Shown: positions 8,651-17,444, counted from the stretch's first letter. The stretch is DNA of 64,000 nt from Arthrobacter_J sp038199985 (GCA_038199985.1 JBBPYK010000069.1:104303-168302), one strand, 5' to 3'. The notes: generated by a model from the sequence alone, not told the origin. Translations and numbers: made by a program.

Positions 8651-9433
8651 CTAGCGGGCGATTGCGCTGTAGCGGCCGTCGGTGAGGTTGACCGAGAGCG
8701 ACAGTTCGAAAGCGGCGGACAGATTGTCTTCAGTGAGAACTTCATCGATGGGTCCGCTGGCAACAACCGCCCCGTCATTGAGCAGCAGCGCGTGAGTGAA
8801 ACCTGGAGGAACCTCCTCAAGGTGATGCGTTACCAGCACCATGGCCGGGGATTCCTCGTCCTGCGCCAGCTCGGAGAGCCGTTTCACCAGATACTCCCGC
8901 CCGGACAGATCCAGTCCCGCTGCTGGTTCGTCCAGCAGGAGCAACTCAGGGTCAGTCATCAGCGCGCGTGCAATCTGTACGCGCTTGCGTTCGCCCTCAC
9001 TGAGCGAGCCAAACGTCCTATTCATGAGCGTGGACACGCCCCAGTGATCCAACAGTGCAAACGCCCGACGTTCATCGAGCTTCTCATAGTGCTCACGCCA
9101 CCTCCCGGTGACACCGTAGGAAGCAGTCACTACGGTGTCGAGTACGGTCTCCCCAGCAGGGATCTGGGCAGCCAGTGCAGCAGAAGCCAGTCCAACCCGA
9201 GGCCGCAGTTCAAAGACGTCCACGGCGCCAAGCACCTCACCGAGAACTCCCGCCACACCGCTGGTGGGATGGAGCCTCCCGGCGGCCAGCTGGAGGAGCG
9301 TAGTTTTTCCTGCTCCGTTGGGCCCCATGACCACCCAACGCTCGCCCTCGTTGATCTGCCAGTCGACGCTTTTAATCAGCGACTTTCGGCCACGGACCAC
9401 ACTGACCCCGGCAAACTCAAGAACATCATTCAT
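8651..9433 (-). CDS. ABC transporter ATP-binding protein
   Basis: 260 residues, a single ATPase domain: Walker A GPNGAGKT at 37-44, signature LSEGERKRVQIARAL, Walker B LLLLDEPAAGLDL and switch histidine in LVTHHLEEV. No permease gene is adjacent, so its partner is elsewhere or it has a non-transport role. I chose the ATG at 9433 (MNDVLEFAG); the open frame continues upstream, but that sequence is not ABC-like. TAGTGT eight bases upstream could be a -10 giving almost no leader. First gene of the run ABC ATPase, TSUP, TrmH, lipoprotein. Confidence 0.9.
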   Translation of the reverse strand: MNDVLEFAGVSVVRGRKSLIKSVDWQINEGERWVVMGPNGAGKTTLLQLAAGRLHPTSGVAGVLGEVLGAVDVFELRPRVGLASAALAAQIPAGETVLDTVVTASYGVTGRWREHYEKLDERRAFALLDHWGVSTLMNRTFGSLSEGERKRVQIARALMTDPELLLLDEPAAGLDLSGREYLVKRLSELAQDEESPAMVLVTHHLEEVPPGFTHALLLNDGAVVASGPIDEVLTEDNLSAAFELSLSVNLTDGRYSAIAR

Positions 9434-9537
9434 AGCACTAGACACTAGGCTAAAAAAGGACCGCGTGGCGATTCGTCGAATGCCGACGCCGCGACCAGCA
9501 TGATGCACCCTGCCACTCAGGACACGATGGAGCTTTG

Positions 9538-10452
9538 ATGAACAATCCTGCCGCAGCCGACTTCGCTGTGATCTGCTACGGACCGCAAATAGAAGCGCAC
9601 CATTTGTCTTCCATCCAACGGGCCGTTGAAAAGCTAGGCGCGAGCCACGTGCAAACAACCAGCGGCGGCGGGGTTGGGTACGTAACCGAGCGAATGCTTT
9701 TCCGAGCAGTGCAGCCGAACCTTTTCGACTTACGCAGGGCAGTCGATACTGTCTCTTCGACGCGGGCTGATGCCGTACACCGAGTGGGAGCGGCCGTCGT
9801 ACCATCCGCACTGCTCGAGCGCGCCCCCAAGCTACTGGTCATGGATGTGGACTCAACGCTCATCAAGCAGGAAGTCATCGAACTTTTGGCTCTGCATGCG
9901 GGTAGGGAAACCGAGGTGGCAGCGATCACTGACGCTGCCATGCGCGGCGAACTGGATTTCACGCAGAGCCTGCACCAGCGTGTGGCCGCACTGGCTGGGC
10001 TGCCCGAGTCCGTATTCGACGTCGTCGGCGAGCACATTGAGCTCAGCGATGGCGCTGAGGTCCTCATCAACGCATTCCTCACCGCCGGGCACGCAGTGGC
10101 AGTTGTTTCCGGTGGCTTCACCCAAATACTCGAGCCGCTAGTCAACCAGCTCGGCTTGACCTATTCCCACGCCAATAGGTTGGGCGTATCAGAGGGGAAG
10201 CTCACCGGCACCGTGAAGGGCACTGTGGTGGACCGTGCGGTCAAGGAGCGATGCCTGCGGTCTTGGGCGGTAGAATCAGGAGTCTCCATGGAGCACACGA
10301 TCGCCGTGGGCGACGGAGCAAATGACCTTGACATGCTGGCCGCCGCCGGGCTTGGCGTCGCGTTCAACGCCAAGCCAGTGGTCCGTCTGGCAGCCAGCTG
10401 TACGATCGACGTACCACAGCTGGATATTGTTCGGCACTTCGTCGAGCTTTAA
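9538..10452 (+). CDS. serB: phosphoserine phosphatase
   Basis: 304-residue HAD-family enzyme catalysing the last step of serine synthesis, hydrolysis of O-phosphoserine. The catalytic motif DVDST lies near residue 103, motif II is VVSGGFT and motif III/IV is AVGDGANDLDML. The N-terminal ~90 residues are a less conserved, ACT-like region, as in other SerB proteins of this length. ATG at 9538 is preceded by GGAG at good spacing; a TTG directly before it is ignored. Divergent from the ABC ATPase gene. Confidence 0.93.
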   Translation: MNNPAAADFAVICYGPQIEAHHLSSIQRAVEKLGASHVQTTSGGGVGYVTERMLFRAVQPNLFDLRRAVDTVSSTRADAVHRVGAAVVPSALLERAPKLLVMDVDSTLIKQEVIELLALHAGRETEVAAITDAAMRGELDFTQSLHQRVAALAGLPESVFDVVGEHIELSDGAEVLINAFLTAGHAVAVVSGGFTQILEPLVNQLGLTYSHANRLGVSEGKLTGTVKGTVVDRAVKERCLRSWAVESGVSMEHTIAVGDGANDLDMLAAAGLGVAFNAKPVVRLAASCTIDVPQLDIVRHFVEL

Positions 10453-10470
10453 TGGGTCCGGACGCCGCGC

Positions 10471-11214
10471 CTAGTTCAAGAAGGACGCCGCGCCGCCCAC
10501 ATATTCAGTATGTCCGGTGGGTACATCTGCGCTCACTGTGGCTACGATTTCAGCCGCAAACTCCTGCACTGAGTACAAGCGGCCGGCTTCAGCACGGCGG
10601 GCCTCAATAGCACCTGGATTTGCCCGATCAAGCAGAGTTGCCGTCACAGTGCCTTCGATCATGTCTCCAGAGACAACCACCAGAGAAATCCCTTTCTCTT
10701 CGAGCTCAGGGACAAGCTCACGAAGGGCGTCTTCGCCAGCGCGCTTGCTGCGGGCGACTGCTTCGTACTCCGGCATAGTTTCAACTGTATTGATGAAATG
10801 GGCTTGATGACTGGTGACAAAGACAACCCGCGAACCCGCTGGCATCACTTCGGCCGCGGTCTTGAGTAAGTTCACCTGCGCGTCACGGTTGAGACGGAGG
10901 GCATAGCCCTCTCCCATAGCTGCTTCCATCCCCCCAGAGGCATTCAGCACCAGTACGTCGAGACCGCCGAAAGCTTCTTTGGCTGCACTCACCAATGCTT
11001 CCGAACCTGTCGCGTCGGTCAGGTCTGCACCGACCGCTACCGCACGACCTCCAGCAGCTTCAATGGTCGAAACCACTTTGTCGGCACGTGGTGCCTTCTG
11101 GCGATAGTTGATCACCACTGCGGCACCTTCGGCCGCGAGCAGGCGTGCCACGTCGGCACCGATCCCACGCGATGAACCAGTGACGATCGCGGTCTTTCCT
11201 TCAAGCTGTCCCAT
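10471..11214 (-). CDS. SDR family oxidoreductase, atypical active site
   Basis: 247 residues. The NAD(P) loop TGSSRGIG is canonical and VLNASGG replaces the usual NNAG. Around the active site the sequence reads MPEYEAVARSKRAGEDAL: the tyrosine is seven residues before the lysine instead of four, so the YxxxK pair is not formed in the usual way. It lies 30 bases after fabG in the same direction with its own GGGAG site, so the pair is probably one operon. Activity and substrate are unknown; a fatty-acid-related role is only suggested by position. Confidence 0.82.
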   Translation of the reverse strand: MGQLEGKTAIVTGSSRGIGADVARLLAAEGAAVVINYRQKAPRADKVVSTIEAAGGRAVAVGADLTDATGSEALVSAAKEAFGGLDVLVLNASGGMEAAMGEGYALRLNRDAQVNLLKTAAEVMPAGSRVVFVTSHQAHFINTVETMPEYEAVARSKRAGEDALRELVPELEEKGISLVVVSGDMIEGTVTATLLDRANPGAIEARRAEAGRLYSVQEFAAEIVATVSADVPTGHTEYVGGAASFLN

Positions 11215-11244
11215 GGACGCTCCCTTCGGGTCCTAAATAAATGG

Positions 11245-11970
11245 TCAGTGTCCCATGCCCAGTCCGCCGTCGACCGGGATGACGGCACCGGAGATGTAAC
11301 CAGCCTCATCACTGGCCAACCAGCGGACGACGGCCGCGACTTCCTCTGGTTCAGCGAACCGTCGGGCGGGAATGGAATCGAGGTACTTGGCTTGGGTGTC
11401 CTCGGGCAACGCAGTGGTCATGTCAGTTTTGACAAAACCTGGGGCCACCACGTTAGCGGTGATGTTTCTGGAACCCAGCTCTCGAGTCAGCGAACGCGCC
11501 ATGCCCACCAGACCGGCTTTGGAGGCAGCGTAGTTAATTTGGCCAGGGGCCCCATAGAGCCCAGATACAGAGGAGATAAAGATCACCCGGCCACGACGGA
11601 GGCGCATCATGCCCTTCGACGCCCGTTGAACAACGCGAAAGGCGCCAGTGAGGTTGGTGTTGACGACGTCGGAGAAGTCACTTTCGCTCATTCGCAGAAG
11701 CAGAGTGTCTCGGGTTATGCCAGCGTTCGCGACTACCACTTCAACGGGCCCATGCGCCGCTTCCGCCTCTGAGAAGGCGGCATCTACTGACGCCGAATCC
11801 GTGACATCAGCCTGAACGCCCATTAGTCCAGCGGGGACCTCGCCGCTACGGTACGTGATGGCGACCTTGTCTCCATTTGCCTCGAAGGCACGCGCGATCG
11901 CCAGACCGATTCCGCGATTTCCACCTGTCACCAGAATGCTACGTCCGGCTTGATCGTCTTTTGTGTTCAC
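11245..11970 (-). CDS. fabG: 3-oxoacyl-ACP reductase family SDR
   Basis: 241 residues. The nucleotide loop TGGNRGIG is at 15-22, NAGITRD follows, the catalytic serine is in FISSVSG and the YAASK motif is intact. The end, GAVIPVDGGLGMGH, is typical of FabG, which reduces 3-ketoacyl-ACP with NADPH in fatty acid elongation. GTG at 11970 has GGAG seven bases upstream; the longer frame upstream is not conserved. Divergent from the DUF3099 gene and co-directional with the atypical SDR gene downstream. Confidence 0.9.
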   Translation of the reverse strand: MNTKDDQAGRSILVTGGNRGIGLAIARAFEANGDKVAITYRSGEVPAGLMGVQADVTDSASVDAAFSEAEAAHGPVEVVVANAGITRDTLLLRMSESDFSDVVNTNLTGAFRVVQRASKGMMRLRRGRVIFISSVSGLYGAPGQINYAASKAGLVGMARSLTRELGSRNITANVVAPGFVKTDMTTALPEDTQAKYLDSIPARRFAEPEEVAAVVRWLASDEAGYISGAVIPVDGGLGMGH

Positions 11971-12078
11971 TGTCTCTCCAAAATAGCGTTCGAGTACCCT
12001 CTTGATCCTACCGACGCGTGTGCCGACTTTAACAACGTGGTCCTTGGTGAGAGAATTAGAAGGTCCCTTTGGAGTGTG

Positions 12079-12492
12079 ATGAGCAGCTACCGCGATAATG
12101 GCAATGACCTTCCGGCGATCACCAACGCGCAGGAACCCCATGACGTCGATATGCGCAGACGTATGATCAAATATTCCGTGTCCATGGGCATACGCATCGT
12201 GTGCATCCTGTTGGTGTTCGTTGTCACCGGTTGGTTGCAGTGGGTCTTCATCGCTGGTGCCGTCCTCCTACCGTATTTCGCCGTGGTGCTTGCCAATGTT
12301 GGCTCGGACAGCGAGCGTATGCCGCCCAGCACGCTGTTACTGGACCGGCCGCCACAGCGTGAGCTAGGTGGCAGCCCGGACCACCCTGCGGACGTTCGCT
12401 ATGACCGGACGACCACAGCCCAAAATCCCGATGATGGATCAACTACGCTTCAGGGCGAAATCGTTCCGGAAGACGAGAGTGCGGAAACATGA
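12079..12492 (+). CDS. DUF3099 family small membrane protein
   Basis: 137 residues. After a short N-terminus containing ITNAQEPHDVDMRRRMIKY come two hydrophobic helices separated by a tight turn (IRIVCILLVFVVTGW and FIAGAVLLPYFAVVLANV), then a hydrophilic, acidic tail. This layout is that of actinobacterial DUF3099 proteins, whose function is unknown. ATG at 12079 follows GGAG; a GTG immediately before it is an alternative. Its stop overlaps the next start as ATGA. Confidence 0.8.
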   Translation: MSSYRDNGNDLPAITNAQEPHDVDMRRRMIKYSVSMGIRIVCILLVFVVTGWLQWVFIAGAVLLPYFAVVLANVGSDSERMPPSTLLLDRPPQRELGGSPDHPADVRYDRTTTAQNPDDGSTTLQGEIVPEDESAET

Positions 12493-12740
12493 ACCTCCTG
12501 GATCAGCTGGCAACCAACTCGGGGCAGGACGCACCCGCAGAACTGACGTGTTCGCGAAAGGCCTGCAAAAACATAGCAGCGTGGCAATTGCTCTGGAACA
12601 ATCCAAAAATTCATACCCCGGACCGACGCAAAATCTGGCTCGCCTGCGGAGAACACCGCAACTGGCTGCAGGATTACCTCAGCTCGCGGGAACTCTGGAA
12701 AGAGACACTCCCGATACACGGAAAGGACAGTGACACGTGA
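12489..12740 (+). CDS. small conserved protein with a possible zinc site
   Basis: 83 residues, hydrophilic. Two cysteines in CSRKAC and a later CGEH give a C-x4-C / C-x2-H arrangement that could bind one zinc ion. It overlaps the DUF3099 gene (ATGA) and the SURF1 gene (GTGA), so the three are translated as a unit. I do not recognise a named family. Its position beside SURF1 allows a role in oxidase biogenesis, but nothing in the sequence proves it. Confidence 0.75.
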   Translation: MNLLDQLATNSGQDAPAELTCSRKACKNIAAWQLLWNNPKIHTPDRRKIWLACGEHRNWLQDYLSSRELWKETLPIHGKDSDT

Positions 12741-13606
12741 GGTACGGGTTCCTCTTTTCCGGCCGCTGGGTCGGATGGATCGTGCTGACCGTGGCCTTCG
12801 CTGCCTCGTGCTCTGCTCTGGGCTCCTGGCAGATGGATCGCCGCGACGTGGCTGTGGCGACGGTGGACAGAATCGCCGTCAACTACGGCCAGACACCGAT
12901 TCCGTTCGCGGACGCCAGCGGAGTTTTTGAAGACTTTGAACCATCCAAAGAATGGACGCCTGTCTCCATGGATGGTGCCTATGCGACGAAGGACACTCGC
13001 GTTGTTCGAAACCGGCCGTTCAGTGGCCGACCAGGCTATGAGGTTCTCGTCCCGCTGCATTTGAAGAGCGGAGGAACGGTCATCATTAACCGCGGTTGGC
13101 TGCCCATCGGAAATAACAATGCTGGGCACCCCGATTCGGTACCGCCTCCACCAGAGGGCGATGTTTCTGTCATAGCTCGGGTGAAGCCAGCAGAACCAGA
13201 TGTGCGGGCGGGAGCACCACAGGGACAACTGGCGTCGATCAATCTAAGCGCATATCAGCAGCAACTCGACTATCCGATACTCATGGGCAGCTATGGGCTT
13301 CTCGGACGCGAGGATCCCTCCTCTGCAATTGCCCCGCGCGCTCTGCCCAGACCCGACATAGATACTGGACCACACCTCTCGTACTCCCTCCAGTGGTTCG
13401 CATTCGGGCTGTTGGGATTCGTAGGTTTAGGGTATGCGGCGCGTCAGCAAGCGCTTTCAAACGCGACCGCACAGGAACTTGGGCCAGACCAAGACGGCAT
13501 GCATCAGGCGTGGAAACACACTGCCCCAAAACCACCACGAAAATCGTCGCGTCCTACCGCGGAAGAGGAAGAGGATGCCCTCCTCGATGCGCAAGGGTAT
13601 CAATAG
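12737..13606 (+). CDS. SURF1 family cytochrome c oxidase assembly protein
   Basis: 289 residues. A membrane helix near residues 12-30 is followed by LGSWQMDRR, the conserved motif after TM1. The extracytoplasmic domain carries RNRPFSGRPGYEVLVPL and INRGWLP, both SURF1 signatures. A second helix, LQWFAFGLLGFVGLGYAAR, is followed by a charged cytoplasmic tail of ~60 residues. SURF1 helps insert heme into subunit I of terminal oxidases. GTG start overlapping the upstream TGA. Confidence 0.92.
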   Translation: MRYGFLFSGRWVGWIVLTVAFAASCSALGSWQMDRRDVAVATVDRIAVNYGQTPIPFADASGVFEDFEPSKEWTPVSMDGAYATKDTRVVRNRPFSGRPGYEVLVPLHLKSGGTVIINRGWLPIGNNNAGHPDSVPPPPEGDVSVIARVKPAEPDVRAGAPQGQLASINLSAYQQQLDYPILMGSYGLLGREDPSSAIAPRALPRPDIDTGPHLSYSLQWFAFGLLGFVGLGYAARQQALSNATAQELGPDQDGMHQAWKHTAPKPPRKSSRPTAEEEEDALLDAQGYQ

Positions 13607-13639
13607 CCCAAACGTTCTTGAGCACGATGCCCCACCGGA

Positions 13640-15238
13640 TCAGGCCAGCGTCACCAAATCCAGGTAGTCCTCATTCCAGAGGTCCTCCACGCCGTCCGGC
13701 AGCAGGACTACGCGCTCGGGATTCAGTGCCTCGACAGCACCTTCATCGTGACTGACCATTACCACTGCCCCGCTGTAGTTCTGTAGAGCCCCCAGAATCT
13801 CCGCGCGGCTGGCTGGGTCAAGGTTGTTGGTGGGTTCGTCCAGCAGCAGGACATTGGCTGAAGAAGCCACGATCGTGGCTAGCGCAAGGCGCGTCTTCTC
13901 GCCACCCGACAGGACCCCGGCAGGTTTACTCACGTCGTCGCCGGAGAAAAGGAAGGACCCTAGAATGCCACGCACTTCGGCATCCTGCATATCCGGGGCC
14001 GAAGAACGCATATTCTCCAGAACGGTGCGGTCGACATCTAGAGTGTCGTGCTCCTGGGCGTAGTAGCCCACTTTTAACCCGTGGCCAGGAATCACTTTTC
14101 CGGTGTCGGGTTCATCCACTCCTGCGAGCATCCGTAGAAGTGTGGTTTTCCCCGCGCCGTTCAGTCCGAGGATGACCACGCGGGACCCACGATCAATGGC
14201 CAGATCCACGTCGGTGAAGATCTCCAGCGATCCATAGGACTTGCTGAGTCCCTCCGCCGTCATGGGGGTCCGGCCACAGGATGAAGGCTCGGGGAACCTC
14301 AGAGCCGCCACCCGGTCTTGAGCGCGTACTTCATCCAGGCCCGCAAGCAGACGTTCAGCACGACGGGCCATGTTCTGTGCAGCAACAGCCTTGGTGGCCT
14401 TGGCTTTCATCTTGTTGGCCTGGTCCATCAGGACACCAGCCTTCTTCTCCGCGTTGGCCCGTTCACGGCGGCGTGCACGCTCATCCGTCTCTCGCTGGAG
14501 CTGGTATCGCTTCCAACCCATGTTGTAGATGTCGATGGTTGCGCGGTTTGCGTCGAGGTAAAACACCTTGTTGACGGTGGCCTCGATCAGGTCGACGTCG
14601 TGGCTAATGACAATAAGCCCGCCCTGGTGGTTTTTCAGAAAGTCCCGCAACCAGGTAATGGAGTCAGCATCCAGGTGGTTGGTCGGCTCATCCAGAAGCA
14701 TGGTGTCCGCCCCGGAGTATAGAATCCGAGCCAATTCCACACGGCGTCGCTGACCGCCCGACAGCGTCTTCAGCGACTGGTCGAGGATCCTTTCGGGAAG
14801 GGCAAGGTTGGATGAAATGGCGGCCGCTTCTGCTTCAGCAGCGTACCCGCCCCCGGCTATGAACTCCGCTTCCAGCCTGTCGTACCGGGACATGGCCTTG
14901 TCGCGGATTGCCGCGTTCTCACTTGCCATGTCATCCTGAGCCGCTTTTAATTTGCTGACGATGACGTCAAGGTTACGAGCCGAGAGAATACGATCTCTGG
15001 CCAGTTGGTCCATGTTTGGGGTGCGGGGATCCTGTGGCAGGTAGCCGATCTCGCCATTGCGGGTGACTTGACCGCCTGCCGGCAGCGCCTCCCCCGCCAA
15101 CACGCGGGTCAGCGTGGTCTTCCCAGCGCCGTTTCGGCCTACCAGCCCGATCTTGTCACCCTTGTCCACCCGAAACGACACACCGCCCATGAGAAGCCTG
15201 GCGCCGGCACGGAGTTCAAGTTCCGAAACATTGATCAC
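13640..15238 (-). CDS. ABC-F family ATPase (ribosome-associated type)
   Basis: 532 residues with two complete ATPase domains and no membrane segment. Domain 1 has GRNGAGKTT, LSGGQRRRVELARIL and LLDEPTNHLD; domain 2 has GLNGAGKTT, LSGGEKTRLALATIV and LLDEPTNNLD. Between them is a basic, helical linker (RERANAEKKAGVLMDQANKM). ABC-F proteins act on the ribosome, in translation control or antibiotic protection; which subgroup this is cannot be fixed here. GTG start with GGAAGG upstream. Convergent with SURF1. Confidence 0.9.
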   Translation of the reverse strand: MINVSELELRAGARLLMGGVSFRVDKGDKIGLVGRNGAGKTTLTRVLAGEALPAGGQVTRNGEIGYLPQDPRTPNMDQLARDRILSARNLDVIVSKLKAAQDDMASENAAIRDKAMSRYDRLEAEFIAGGGYAAEAEAAAISSNLALPERILDQSLKTLSGGQRRRVELARILYSGADTMLLDEPTNHLDADSITWLRDFLKNHQGGLIVISHDVDLIEATVNKVFYLDANRATIDIYNMGWKRYQLQRETDERARRRERANAEKKAGVLMDQANKMKAKATKAVAAQNMARRAERLLAGLDEVRAQDRVAALRFPEPSSCGRTPMTAEGLSKSYGSLEIFTDVDLAIDRGSRVVILGLNGAGKTTLLRMLAGVDEPDTGKVIPGHGLKVGYYAQEHDTLDVDRTVLENMRSSAPDMQDAEVRGILGSFLFSGDDVSKPAGVLSGGEKTRLALATIVASSANVLLLDEPTNNLDPASRAEILGALQNYSGAVVMVSHDEGAVEALNPERVVLLPDGVEDLWNEDYLDLVTLA

Positions 15239-15267
15239 GCGTAGAAGCCCTTCCGATCCGTAAGTTT

Positions 15268-15289
15268 TATAATTTAGTAGGAATCCTAC
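15268..15289 (+). promoter_or_regulatory. bioY promoter with palindromic operator
   Basis: A consensus -10 TATAAT is at 15268-15273. Four bases later comes the perfect palindrome GTAGGA-A-TCCTAC (15277-15289), which covers the predicted start of transcription. The bioY start codon is 16 bases further on. This position is typical of a repressor operator. The sequence does not match the BioQ site known from corynebacteria (TGAAC-N3-GTTAC), so the regulator is unidentified. Confidence 0.55.
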
Positions 15290-15305
15290 AAAAGAAGATT
15301 AATTT

Positions 15306-16010
15306 ATGGCCGCTACTGTCTCACTTAGCGACTTCCAACTTGTAGATGACCCACTGGAGACATCAATGCCAAAGACGCCCGAAGCTGAAACCCGCCCCGC
15401 TGCCAAGAAGCCCGTCACTCAACGTCCGGCAAGCACATCTTCCGGCTGGGATGCCACGGATCTGGCTCTCATTGGAGTGTTCGCTGCCCTCATTGCGGCC
15501 TCTATCATTGTGCCACCTATTCCTGCAGGCGTCGCACTGGGAGTACCGATCACTTTGCAAACTATGGTCATTACGCTTAGCGGACTGGTACTGGGAGCGG
15601 GCCGTGCGGCTGCAGCAACAGGTCTCTATGTGCTCCTCGGATTAGTGGGGCTTCCCATATTCAGTGGTTTCCGAGCGGGCCCTGGAGTATTGGCAGGAGG
15701 CTCCGCCGGGTACATCCTCGCCTTCGCCGTTTTCGCCGGGGTTGTGGGCTGGCTCGCGCAGATAGTGGTGCGAAGAACAGGCCGCGCCCATGGTCTCTGG
15801 TTCACCGGATGCGCATTCGTAGGCCTCCTTGTGAGCCACGTGAGTGGAATAATTGGCATGATGATCAACGGCAAGCTTTCCCTGGAAGCGGCAGTCCTGG
15901 CGGATCTCATCTTCGTTCCGGGCGATGTGATCAAATGCATCATCGCCGTTGTCATCTCCATCAGCATCCATCGCGCTTTTCCGGACATTCTCCTTCGGAG
16001 ACGCAAGTAG
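15306..16010 (+). CDS. bioY: biotin ECF transporter substrate-binding protein BioY
   Basis: 234 residues. After a ~48-residue hydrophilic Pro/Thr/Ser-rich N-terminus come six membrane helices of the BioY family, with the biotin-pocket region GVPITLQTMVITLSGLVLG and FRAGPGVLAGGSAGYILAF. BioY is the membrane S-component that captures biotin; with BioM and BioN it forms a high-affinity importer. The N-terminal extension is longer than usual; an in-frame ATG at codon 20 is an alternative start. First gene of bioYMN. Confidence 0.95.
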   Translation: MAATVSLSDFQLVDDPLETSMPKTPEAETRPAAKKPVTQRPASTSSGWDATDLALIGVFAALIAASIIVPPIPAGVALGVPITLQTMVITLSGLVLGAGRAAAATGLYVLLGLVGLPIFSGFRAGPGVLAGGSAGYILAFAVFAGVVGWLAQIVVRRTGRAHGLWFTGCAFVGLLVSHVSGIIGMMINGKLSLEAAVLADLIFVPGDVIKCIIAVVISISIHRAFPDILLRRRK

Positions 16011-16745
16011 ATGGTGGGGATTGTTTTCAATGCTGCGTCGGTCGAATTGGACACACCGGGCCGTGGCGTTCACACCATTCTTCACCCGACGGATCTCGAG
16101 CTCGACAAGCGGCGGACTGCTGTCATTGGCGCCAACGGATCTGGGAAATCAACCCTGCTGCGCCTGATCAACGGCCTGTTGCTGCCCACCTCTGGTTCGG
16201 TTGAGGTTCATGGTCTGGACACCTCGCAGCACGGGCGGAGGATCCGCAGTCAAGTGGGTTTCGTCTTCACGGACCCCATTTCTCAGCTGGTCATGCCTAC
16301 GCCGCTAGAAGATGTGGAATTATCGCTGCGGAAGCACCACCCCAAAGCACAGGCGCGTCGATTGGCGGCCATGGAAGTACTCGACATCTACGGGTTGGCG
16401 CATTTGGCCGACAACAGCGTCTACGACCTCTCGGGCGGAGAACGGCAGCTGGCGGCGTTGGCTTCAGTACTCGCCGTCAACCCGGAAGTTCTTGTCCTTG
16501 ATGAGCCAAGCACTCTGCTTGATCTGCGGAACACGCAGCTCCTGCGGAGTACTCTTCTTGGTCTTGGACAACAACTCGTCATGGCGACCCACGACCTAGA
16601 CCTAGCGGCATGCTTTGACCGGGTACTGGTAGTTCACGACGGTGCGGTAATCTTCGACGGCGAACCAGCCGAAGCAGTCGCTTTCTACCGCGCCCTCTGT
16701 TCTGATAATCAGCGCTGGGCCGGGCAAATTAAGTCGAGCATCTAA
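16011..16745 (+). CDS. bioM: biotin ECF transporter ATPase BioM
   Basis: 244-residue ATPase: Walker A GANGSGKST near residues 42-50, Q-loop in FTDPISQLVMPT, signature LSGGERQLAALASVL and Walker B LVLDEPSTLLDL. The Q-loop wording and size are those of CbiO/EcfA-type ATPases. It powers biotin uptake by BioY. The ATG follows the bioY stop with no gap, and its own stop overlaps the bioN start. Confidence 0.92.
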   Translation: MVGIVFNAASVELDTPGRGVHTILHPTDLELDKRRTAVIGANGSGKSTLLRLINGLLLPTSGSVEVHGLDTSQHGRRIRSQVGFVFTDPISQLVMPTPLEDVELSLRKHHPKAQARRLAAMEVLDIYGLAHLADNSVYDLSGGERQLAALASVLAVNPEVLVLDEPSTLLDLRNTQLLRSTLLGLGQQLVMATHDLDLAACFDRVLVVHDGAVIFDGEPAEAVAFYRALCSDNQRWAGQIKSSI

Positions 16746-17362
16746 TGCGGGCGCATTCCCATCTGATGGGAAATTATGTTTCTGGTTCCTCCCCGGTACA
16801 CAAGACGCCCCTGTGGATCAAAGCAACGCTGCTGCTCGCCGTCGGCATTTTGACGCTTCTCCTTCAGGGGCCCGTTGCACGTTCGTTGCTCTTGGCCACT
16901 GCGTTGGCTATACACGTTCTGGCCGGGCTCCCCGTGAAACGCATATGGTCATCCATCCGAGTTATGTGGTTCTTCCTCGCCATCATCATCGGCTACCAAA
17001 CCTGGGCCAACGGTTTGGACGTAGCATGGTCGCTCGTCGCTGGGATCCTCGCGTGCGTGTACGCGGCCAACATCCTCACATCCACCACAGAGATTCAGGT
17101 TCTTCTAGACGGCGTTGTCAAGGCGGCTAGCCCCTTTCGGCGGTTTGGCGTCAACCCGGAAAAATTTGCGCTAACGATTTCAATCATGCTCCGTAGCATC
17201 CCGTTCATTGTTGGGGCGTTCGAGAGCGTTCGCAATGCAGCCATGGCACGGGGGCTCGAGCGGAACCCGCGGGCCCGCGTGCTACCTGTTGTGATCACAA
17301 CGGTTGCCTATGCGCGTCAAACTGGCGATGCCTTGGCCGCGCGTGGCATAGGAGACGAGTGA
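16745..17362 (+). CDS. bioN: ECF transporter transmembrane protein BioN
   Basis: 205-residue CbiQ/EcfT-type protein with about five membrane helices. The coupling helix motif AMARGLERNPRAR near residue 165 is the Ala-Arg-Gly signature by which T-components contact the ATPases. It links BioM to BioY. ATG overlaps the bioM TAA by one base (TAATG). Followed by a strong hairpin. Confidence 0.92.
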   Translation: MRAHSHLMGNYVSGSSPVHKTPLWIKATLLLAVGILTLLLQGPVARSLLLATALAIHVLAGLPVKRIWSSIRVMWFFLAIIIGYQTWANGLDVAWSLVAGILACVYAANILTSTTEIQVLLDGVVKAASPFRRFGVNPEKFALTISIMLRSIPFIVGAFESVRNAAMARGLERNPRARVLPVVITTVAYARQTGDALAARGIGDE

Positions 17363-17444
17363 AGTCGGGTCAATGTGGCGGACCCTAGGGCCGCACTTGA
17401 CCGACCACTGTCACGGCTTGCTCGTCCTTCCGTAATCCACCGTG

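Noticed and set aside
8627..9448. 273-codon plus-strand open frame opposite the ABC ATPase
   Set aside because: It mirrors a gene with intact Walker and signature motifs and shows no family motif of its own.
9434..9811. N-terminal extension of the ABC ATPase reading frame
   Set aside because: The extension runs into the divergent serB gene and is not ABC-like; the domain starts naturally at the ATG at 9433.
15277..15289. BioQ or BioR site at bioY
   Set aside because: The palindrome matches neither TGAAC-N3-GTTAC nor the proteobacterial BioR motif.
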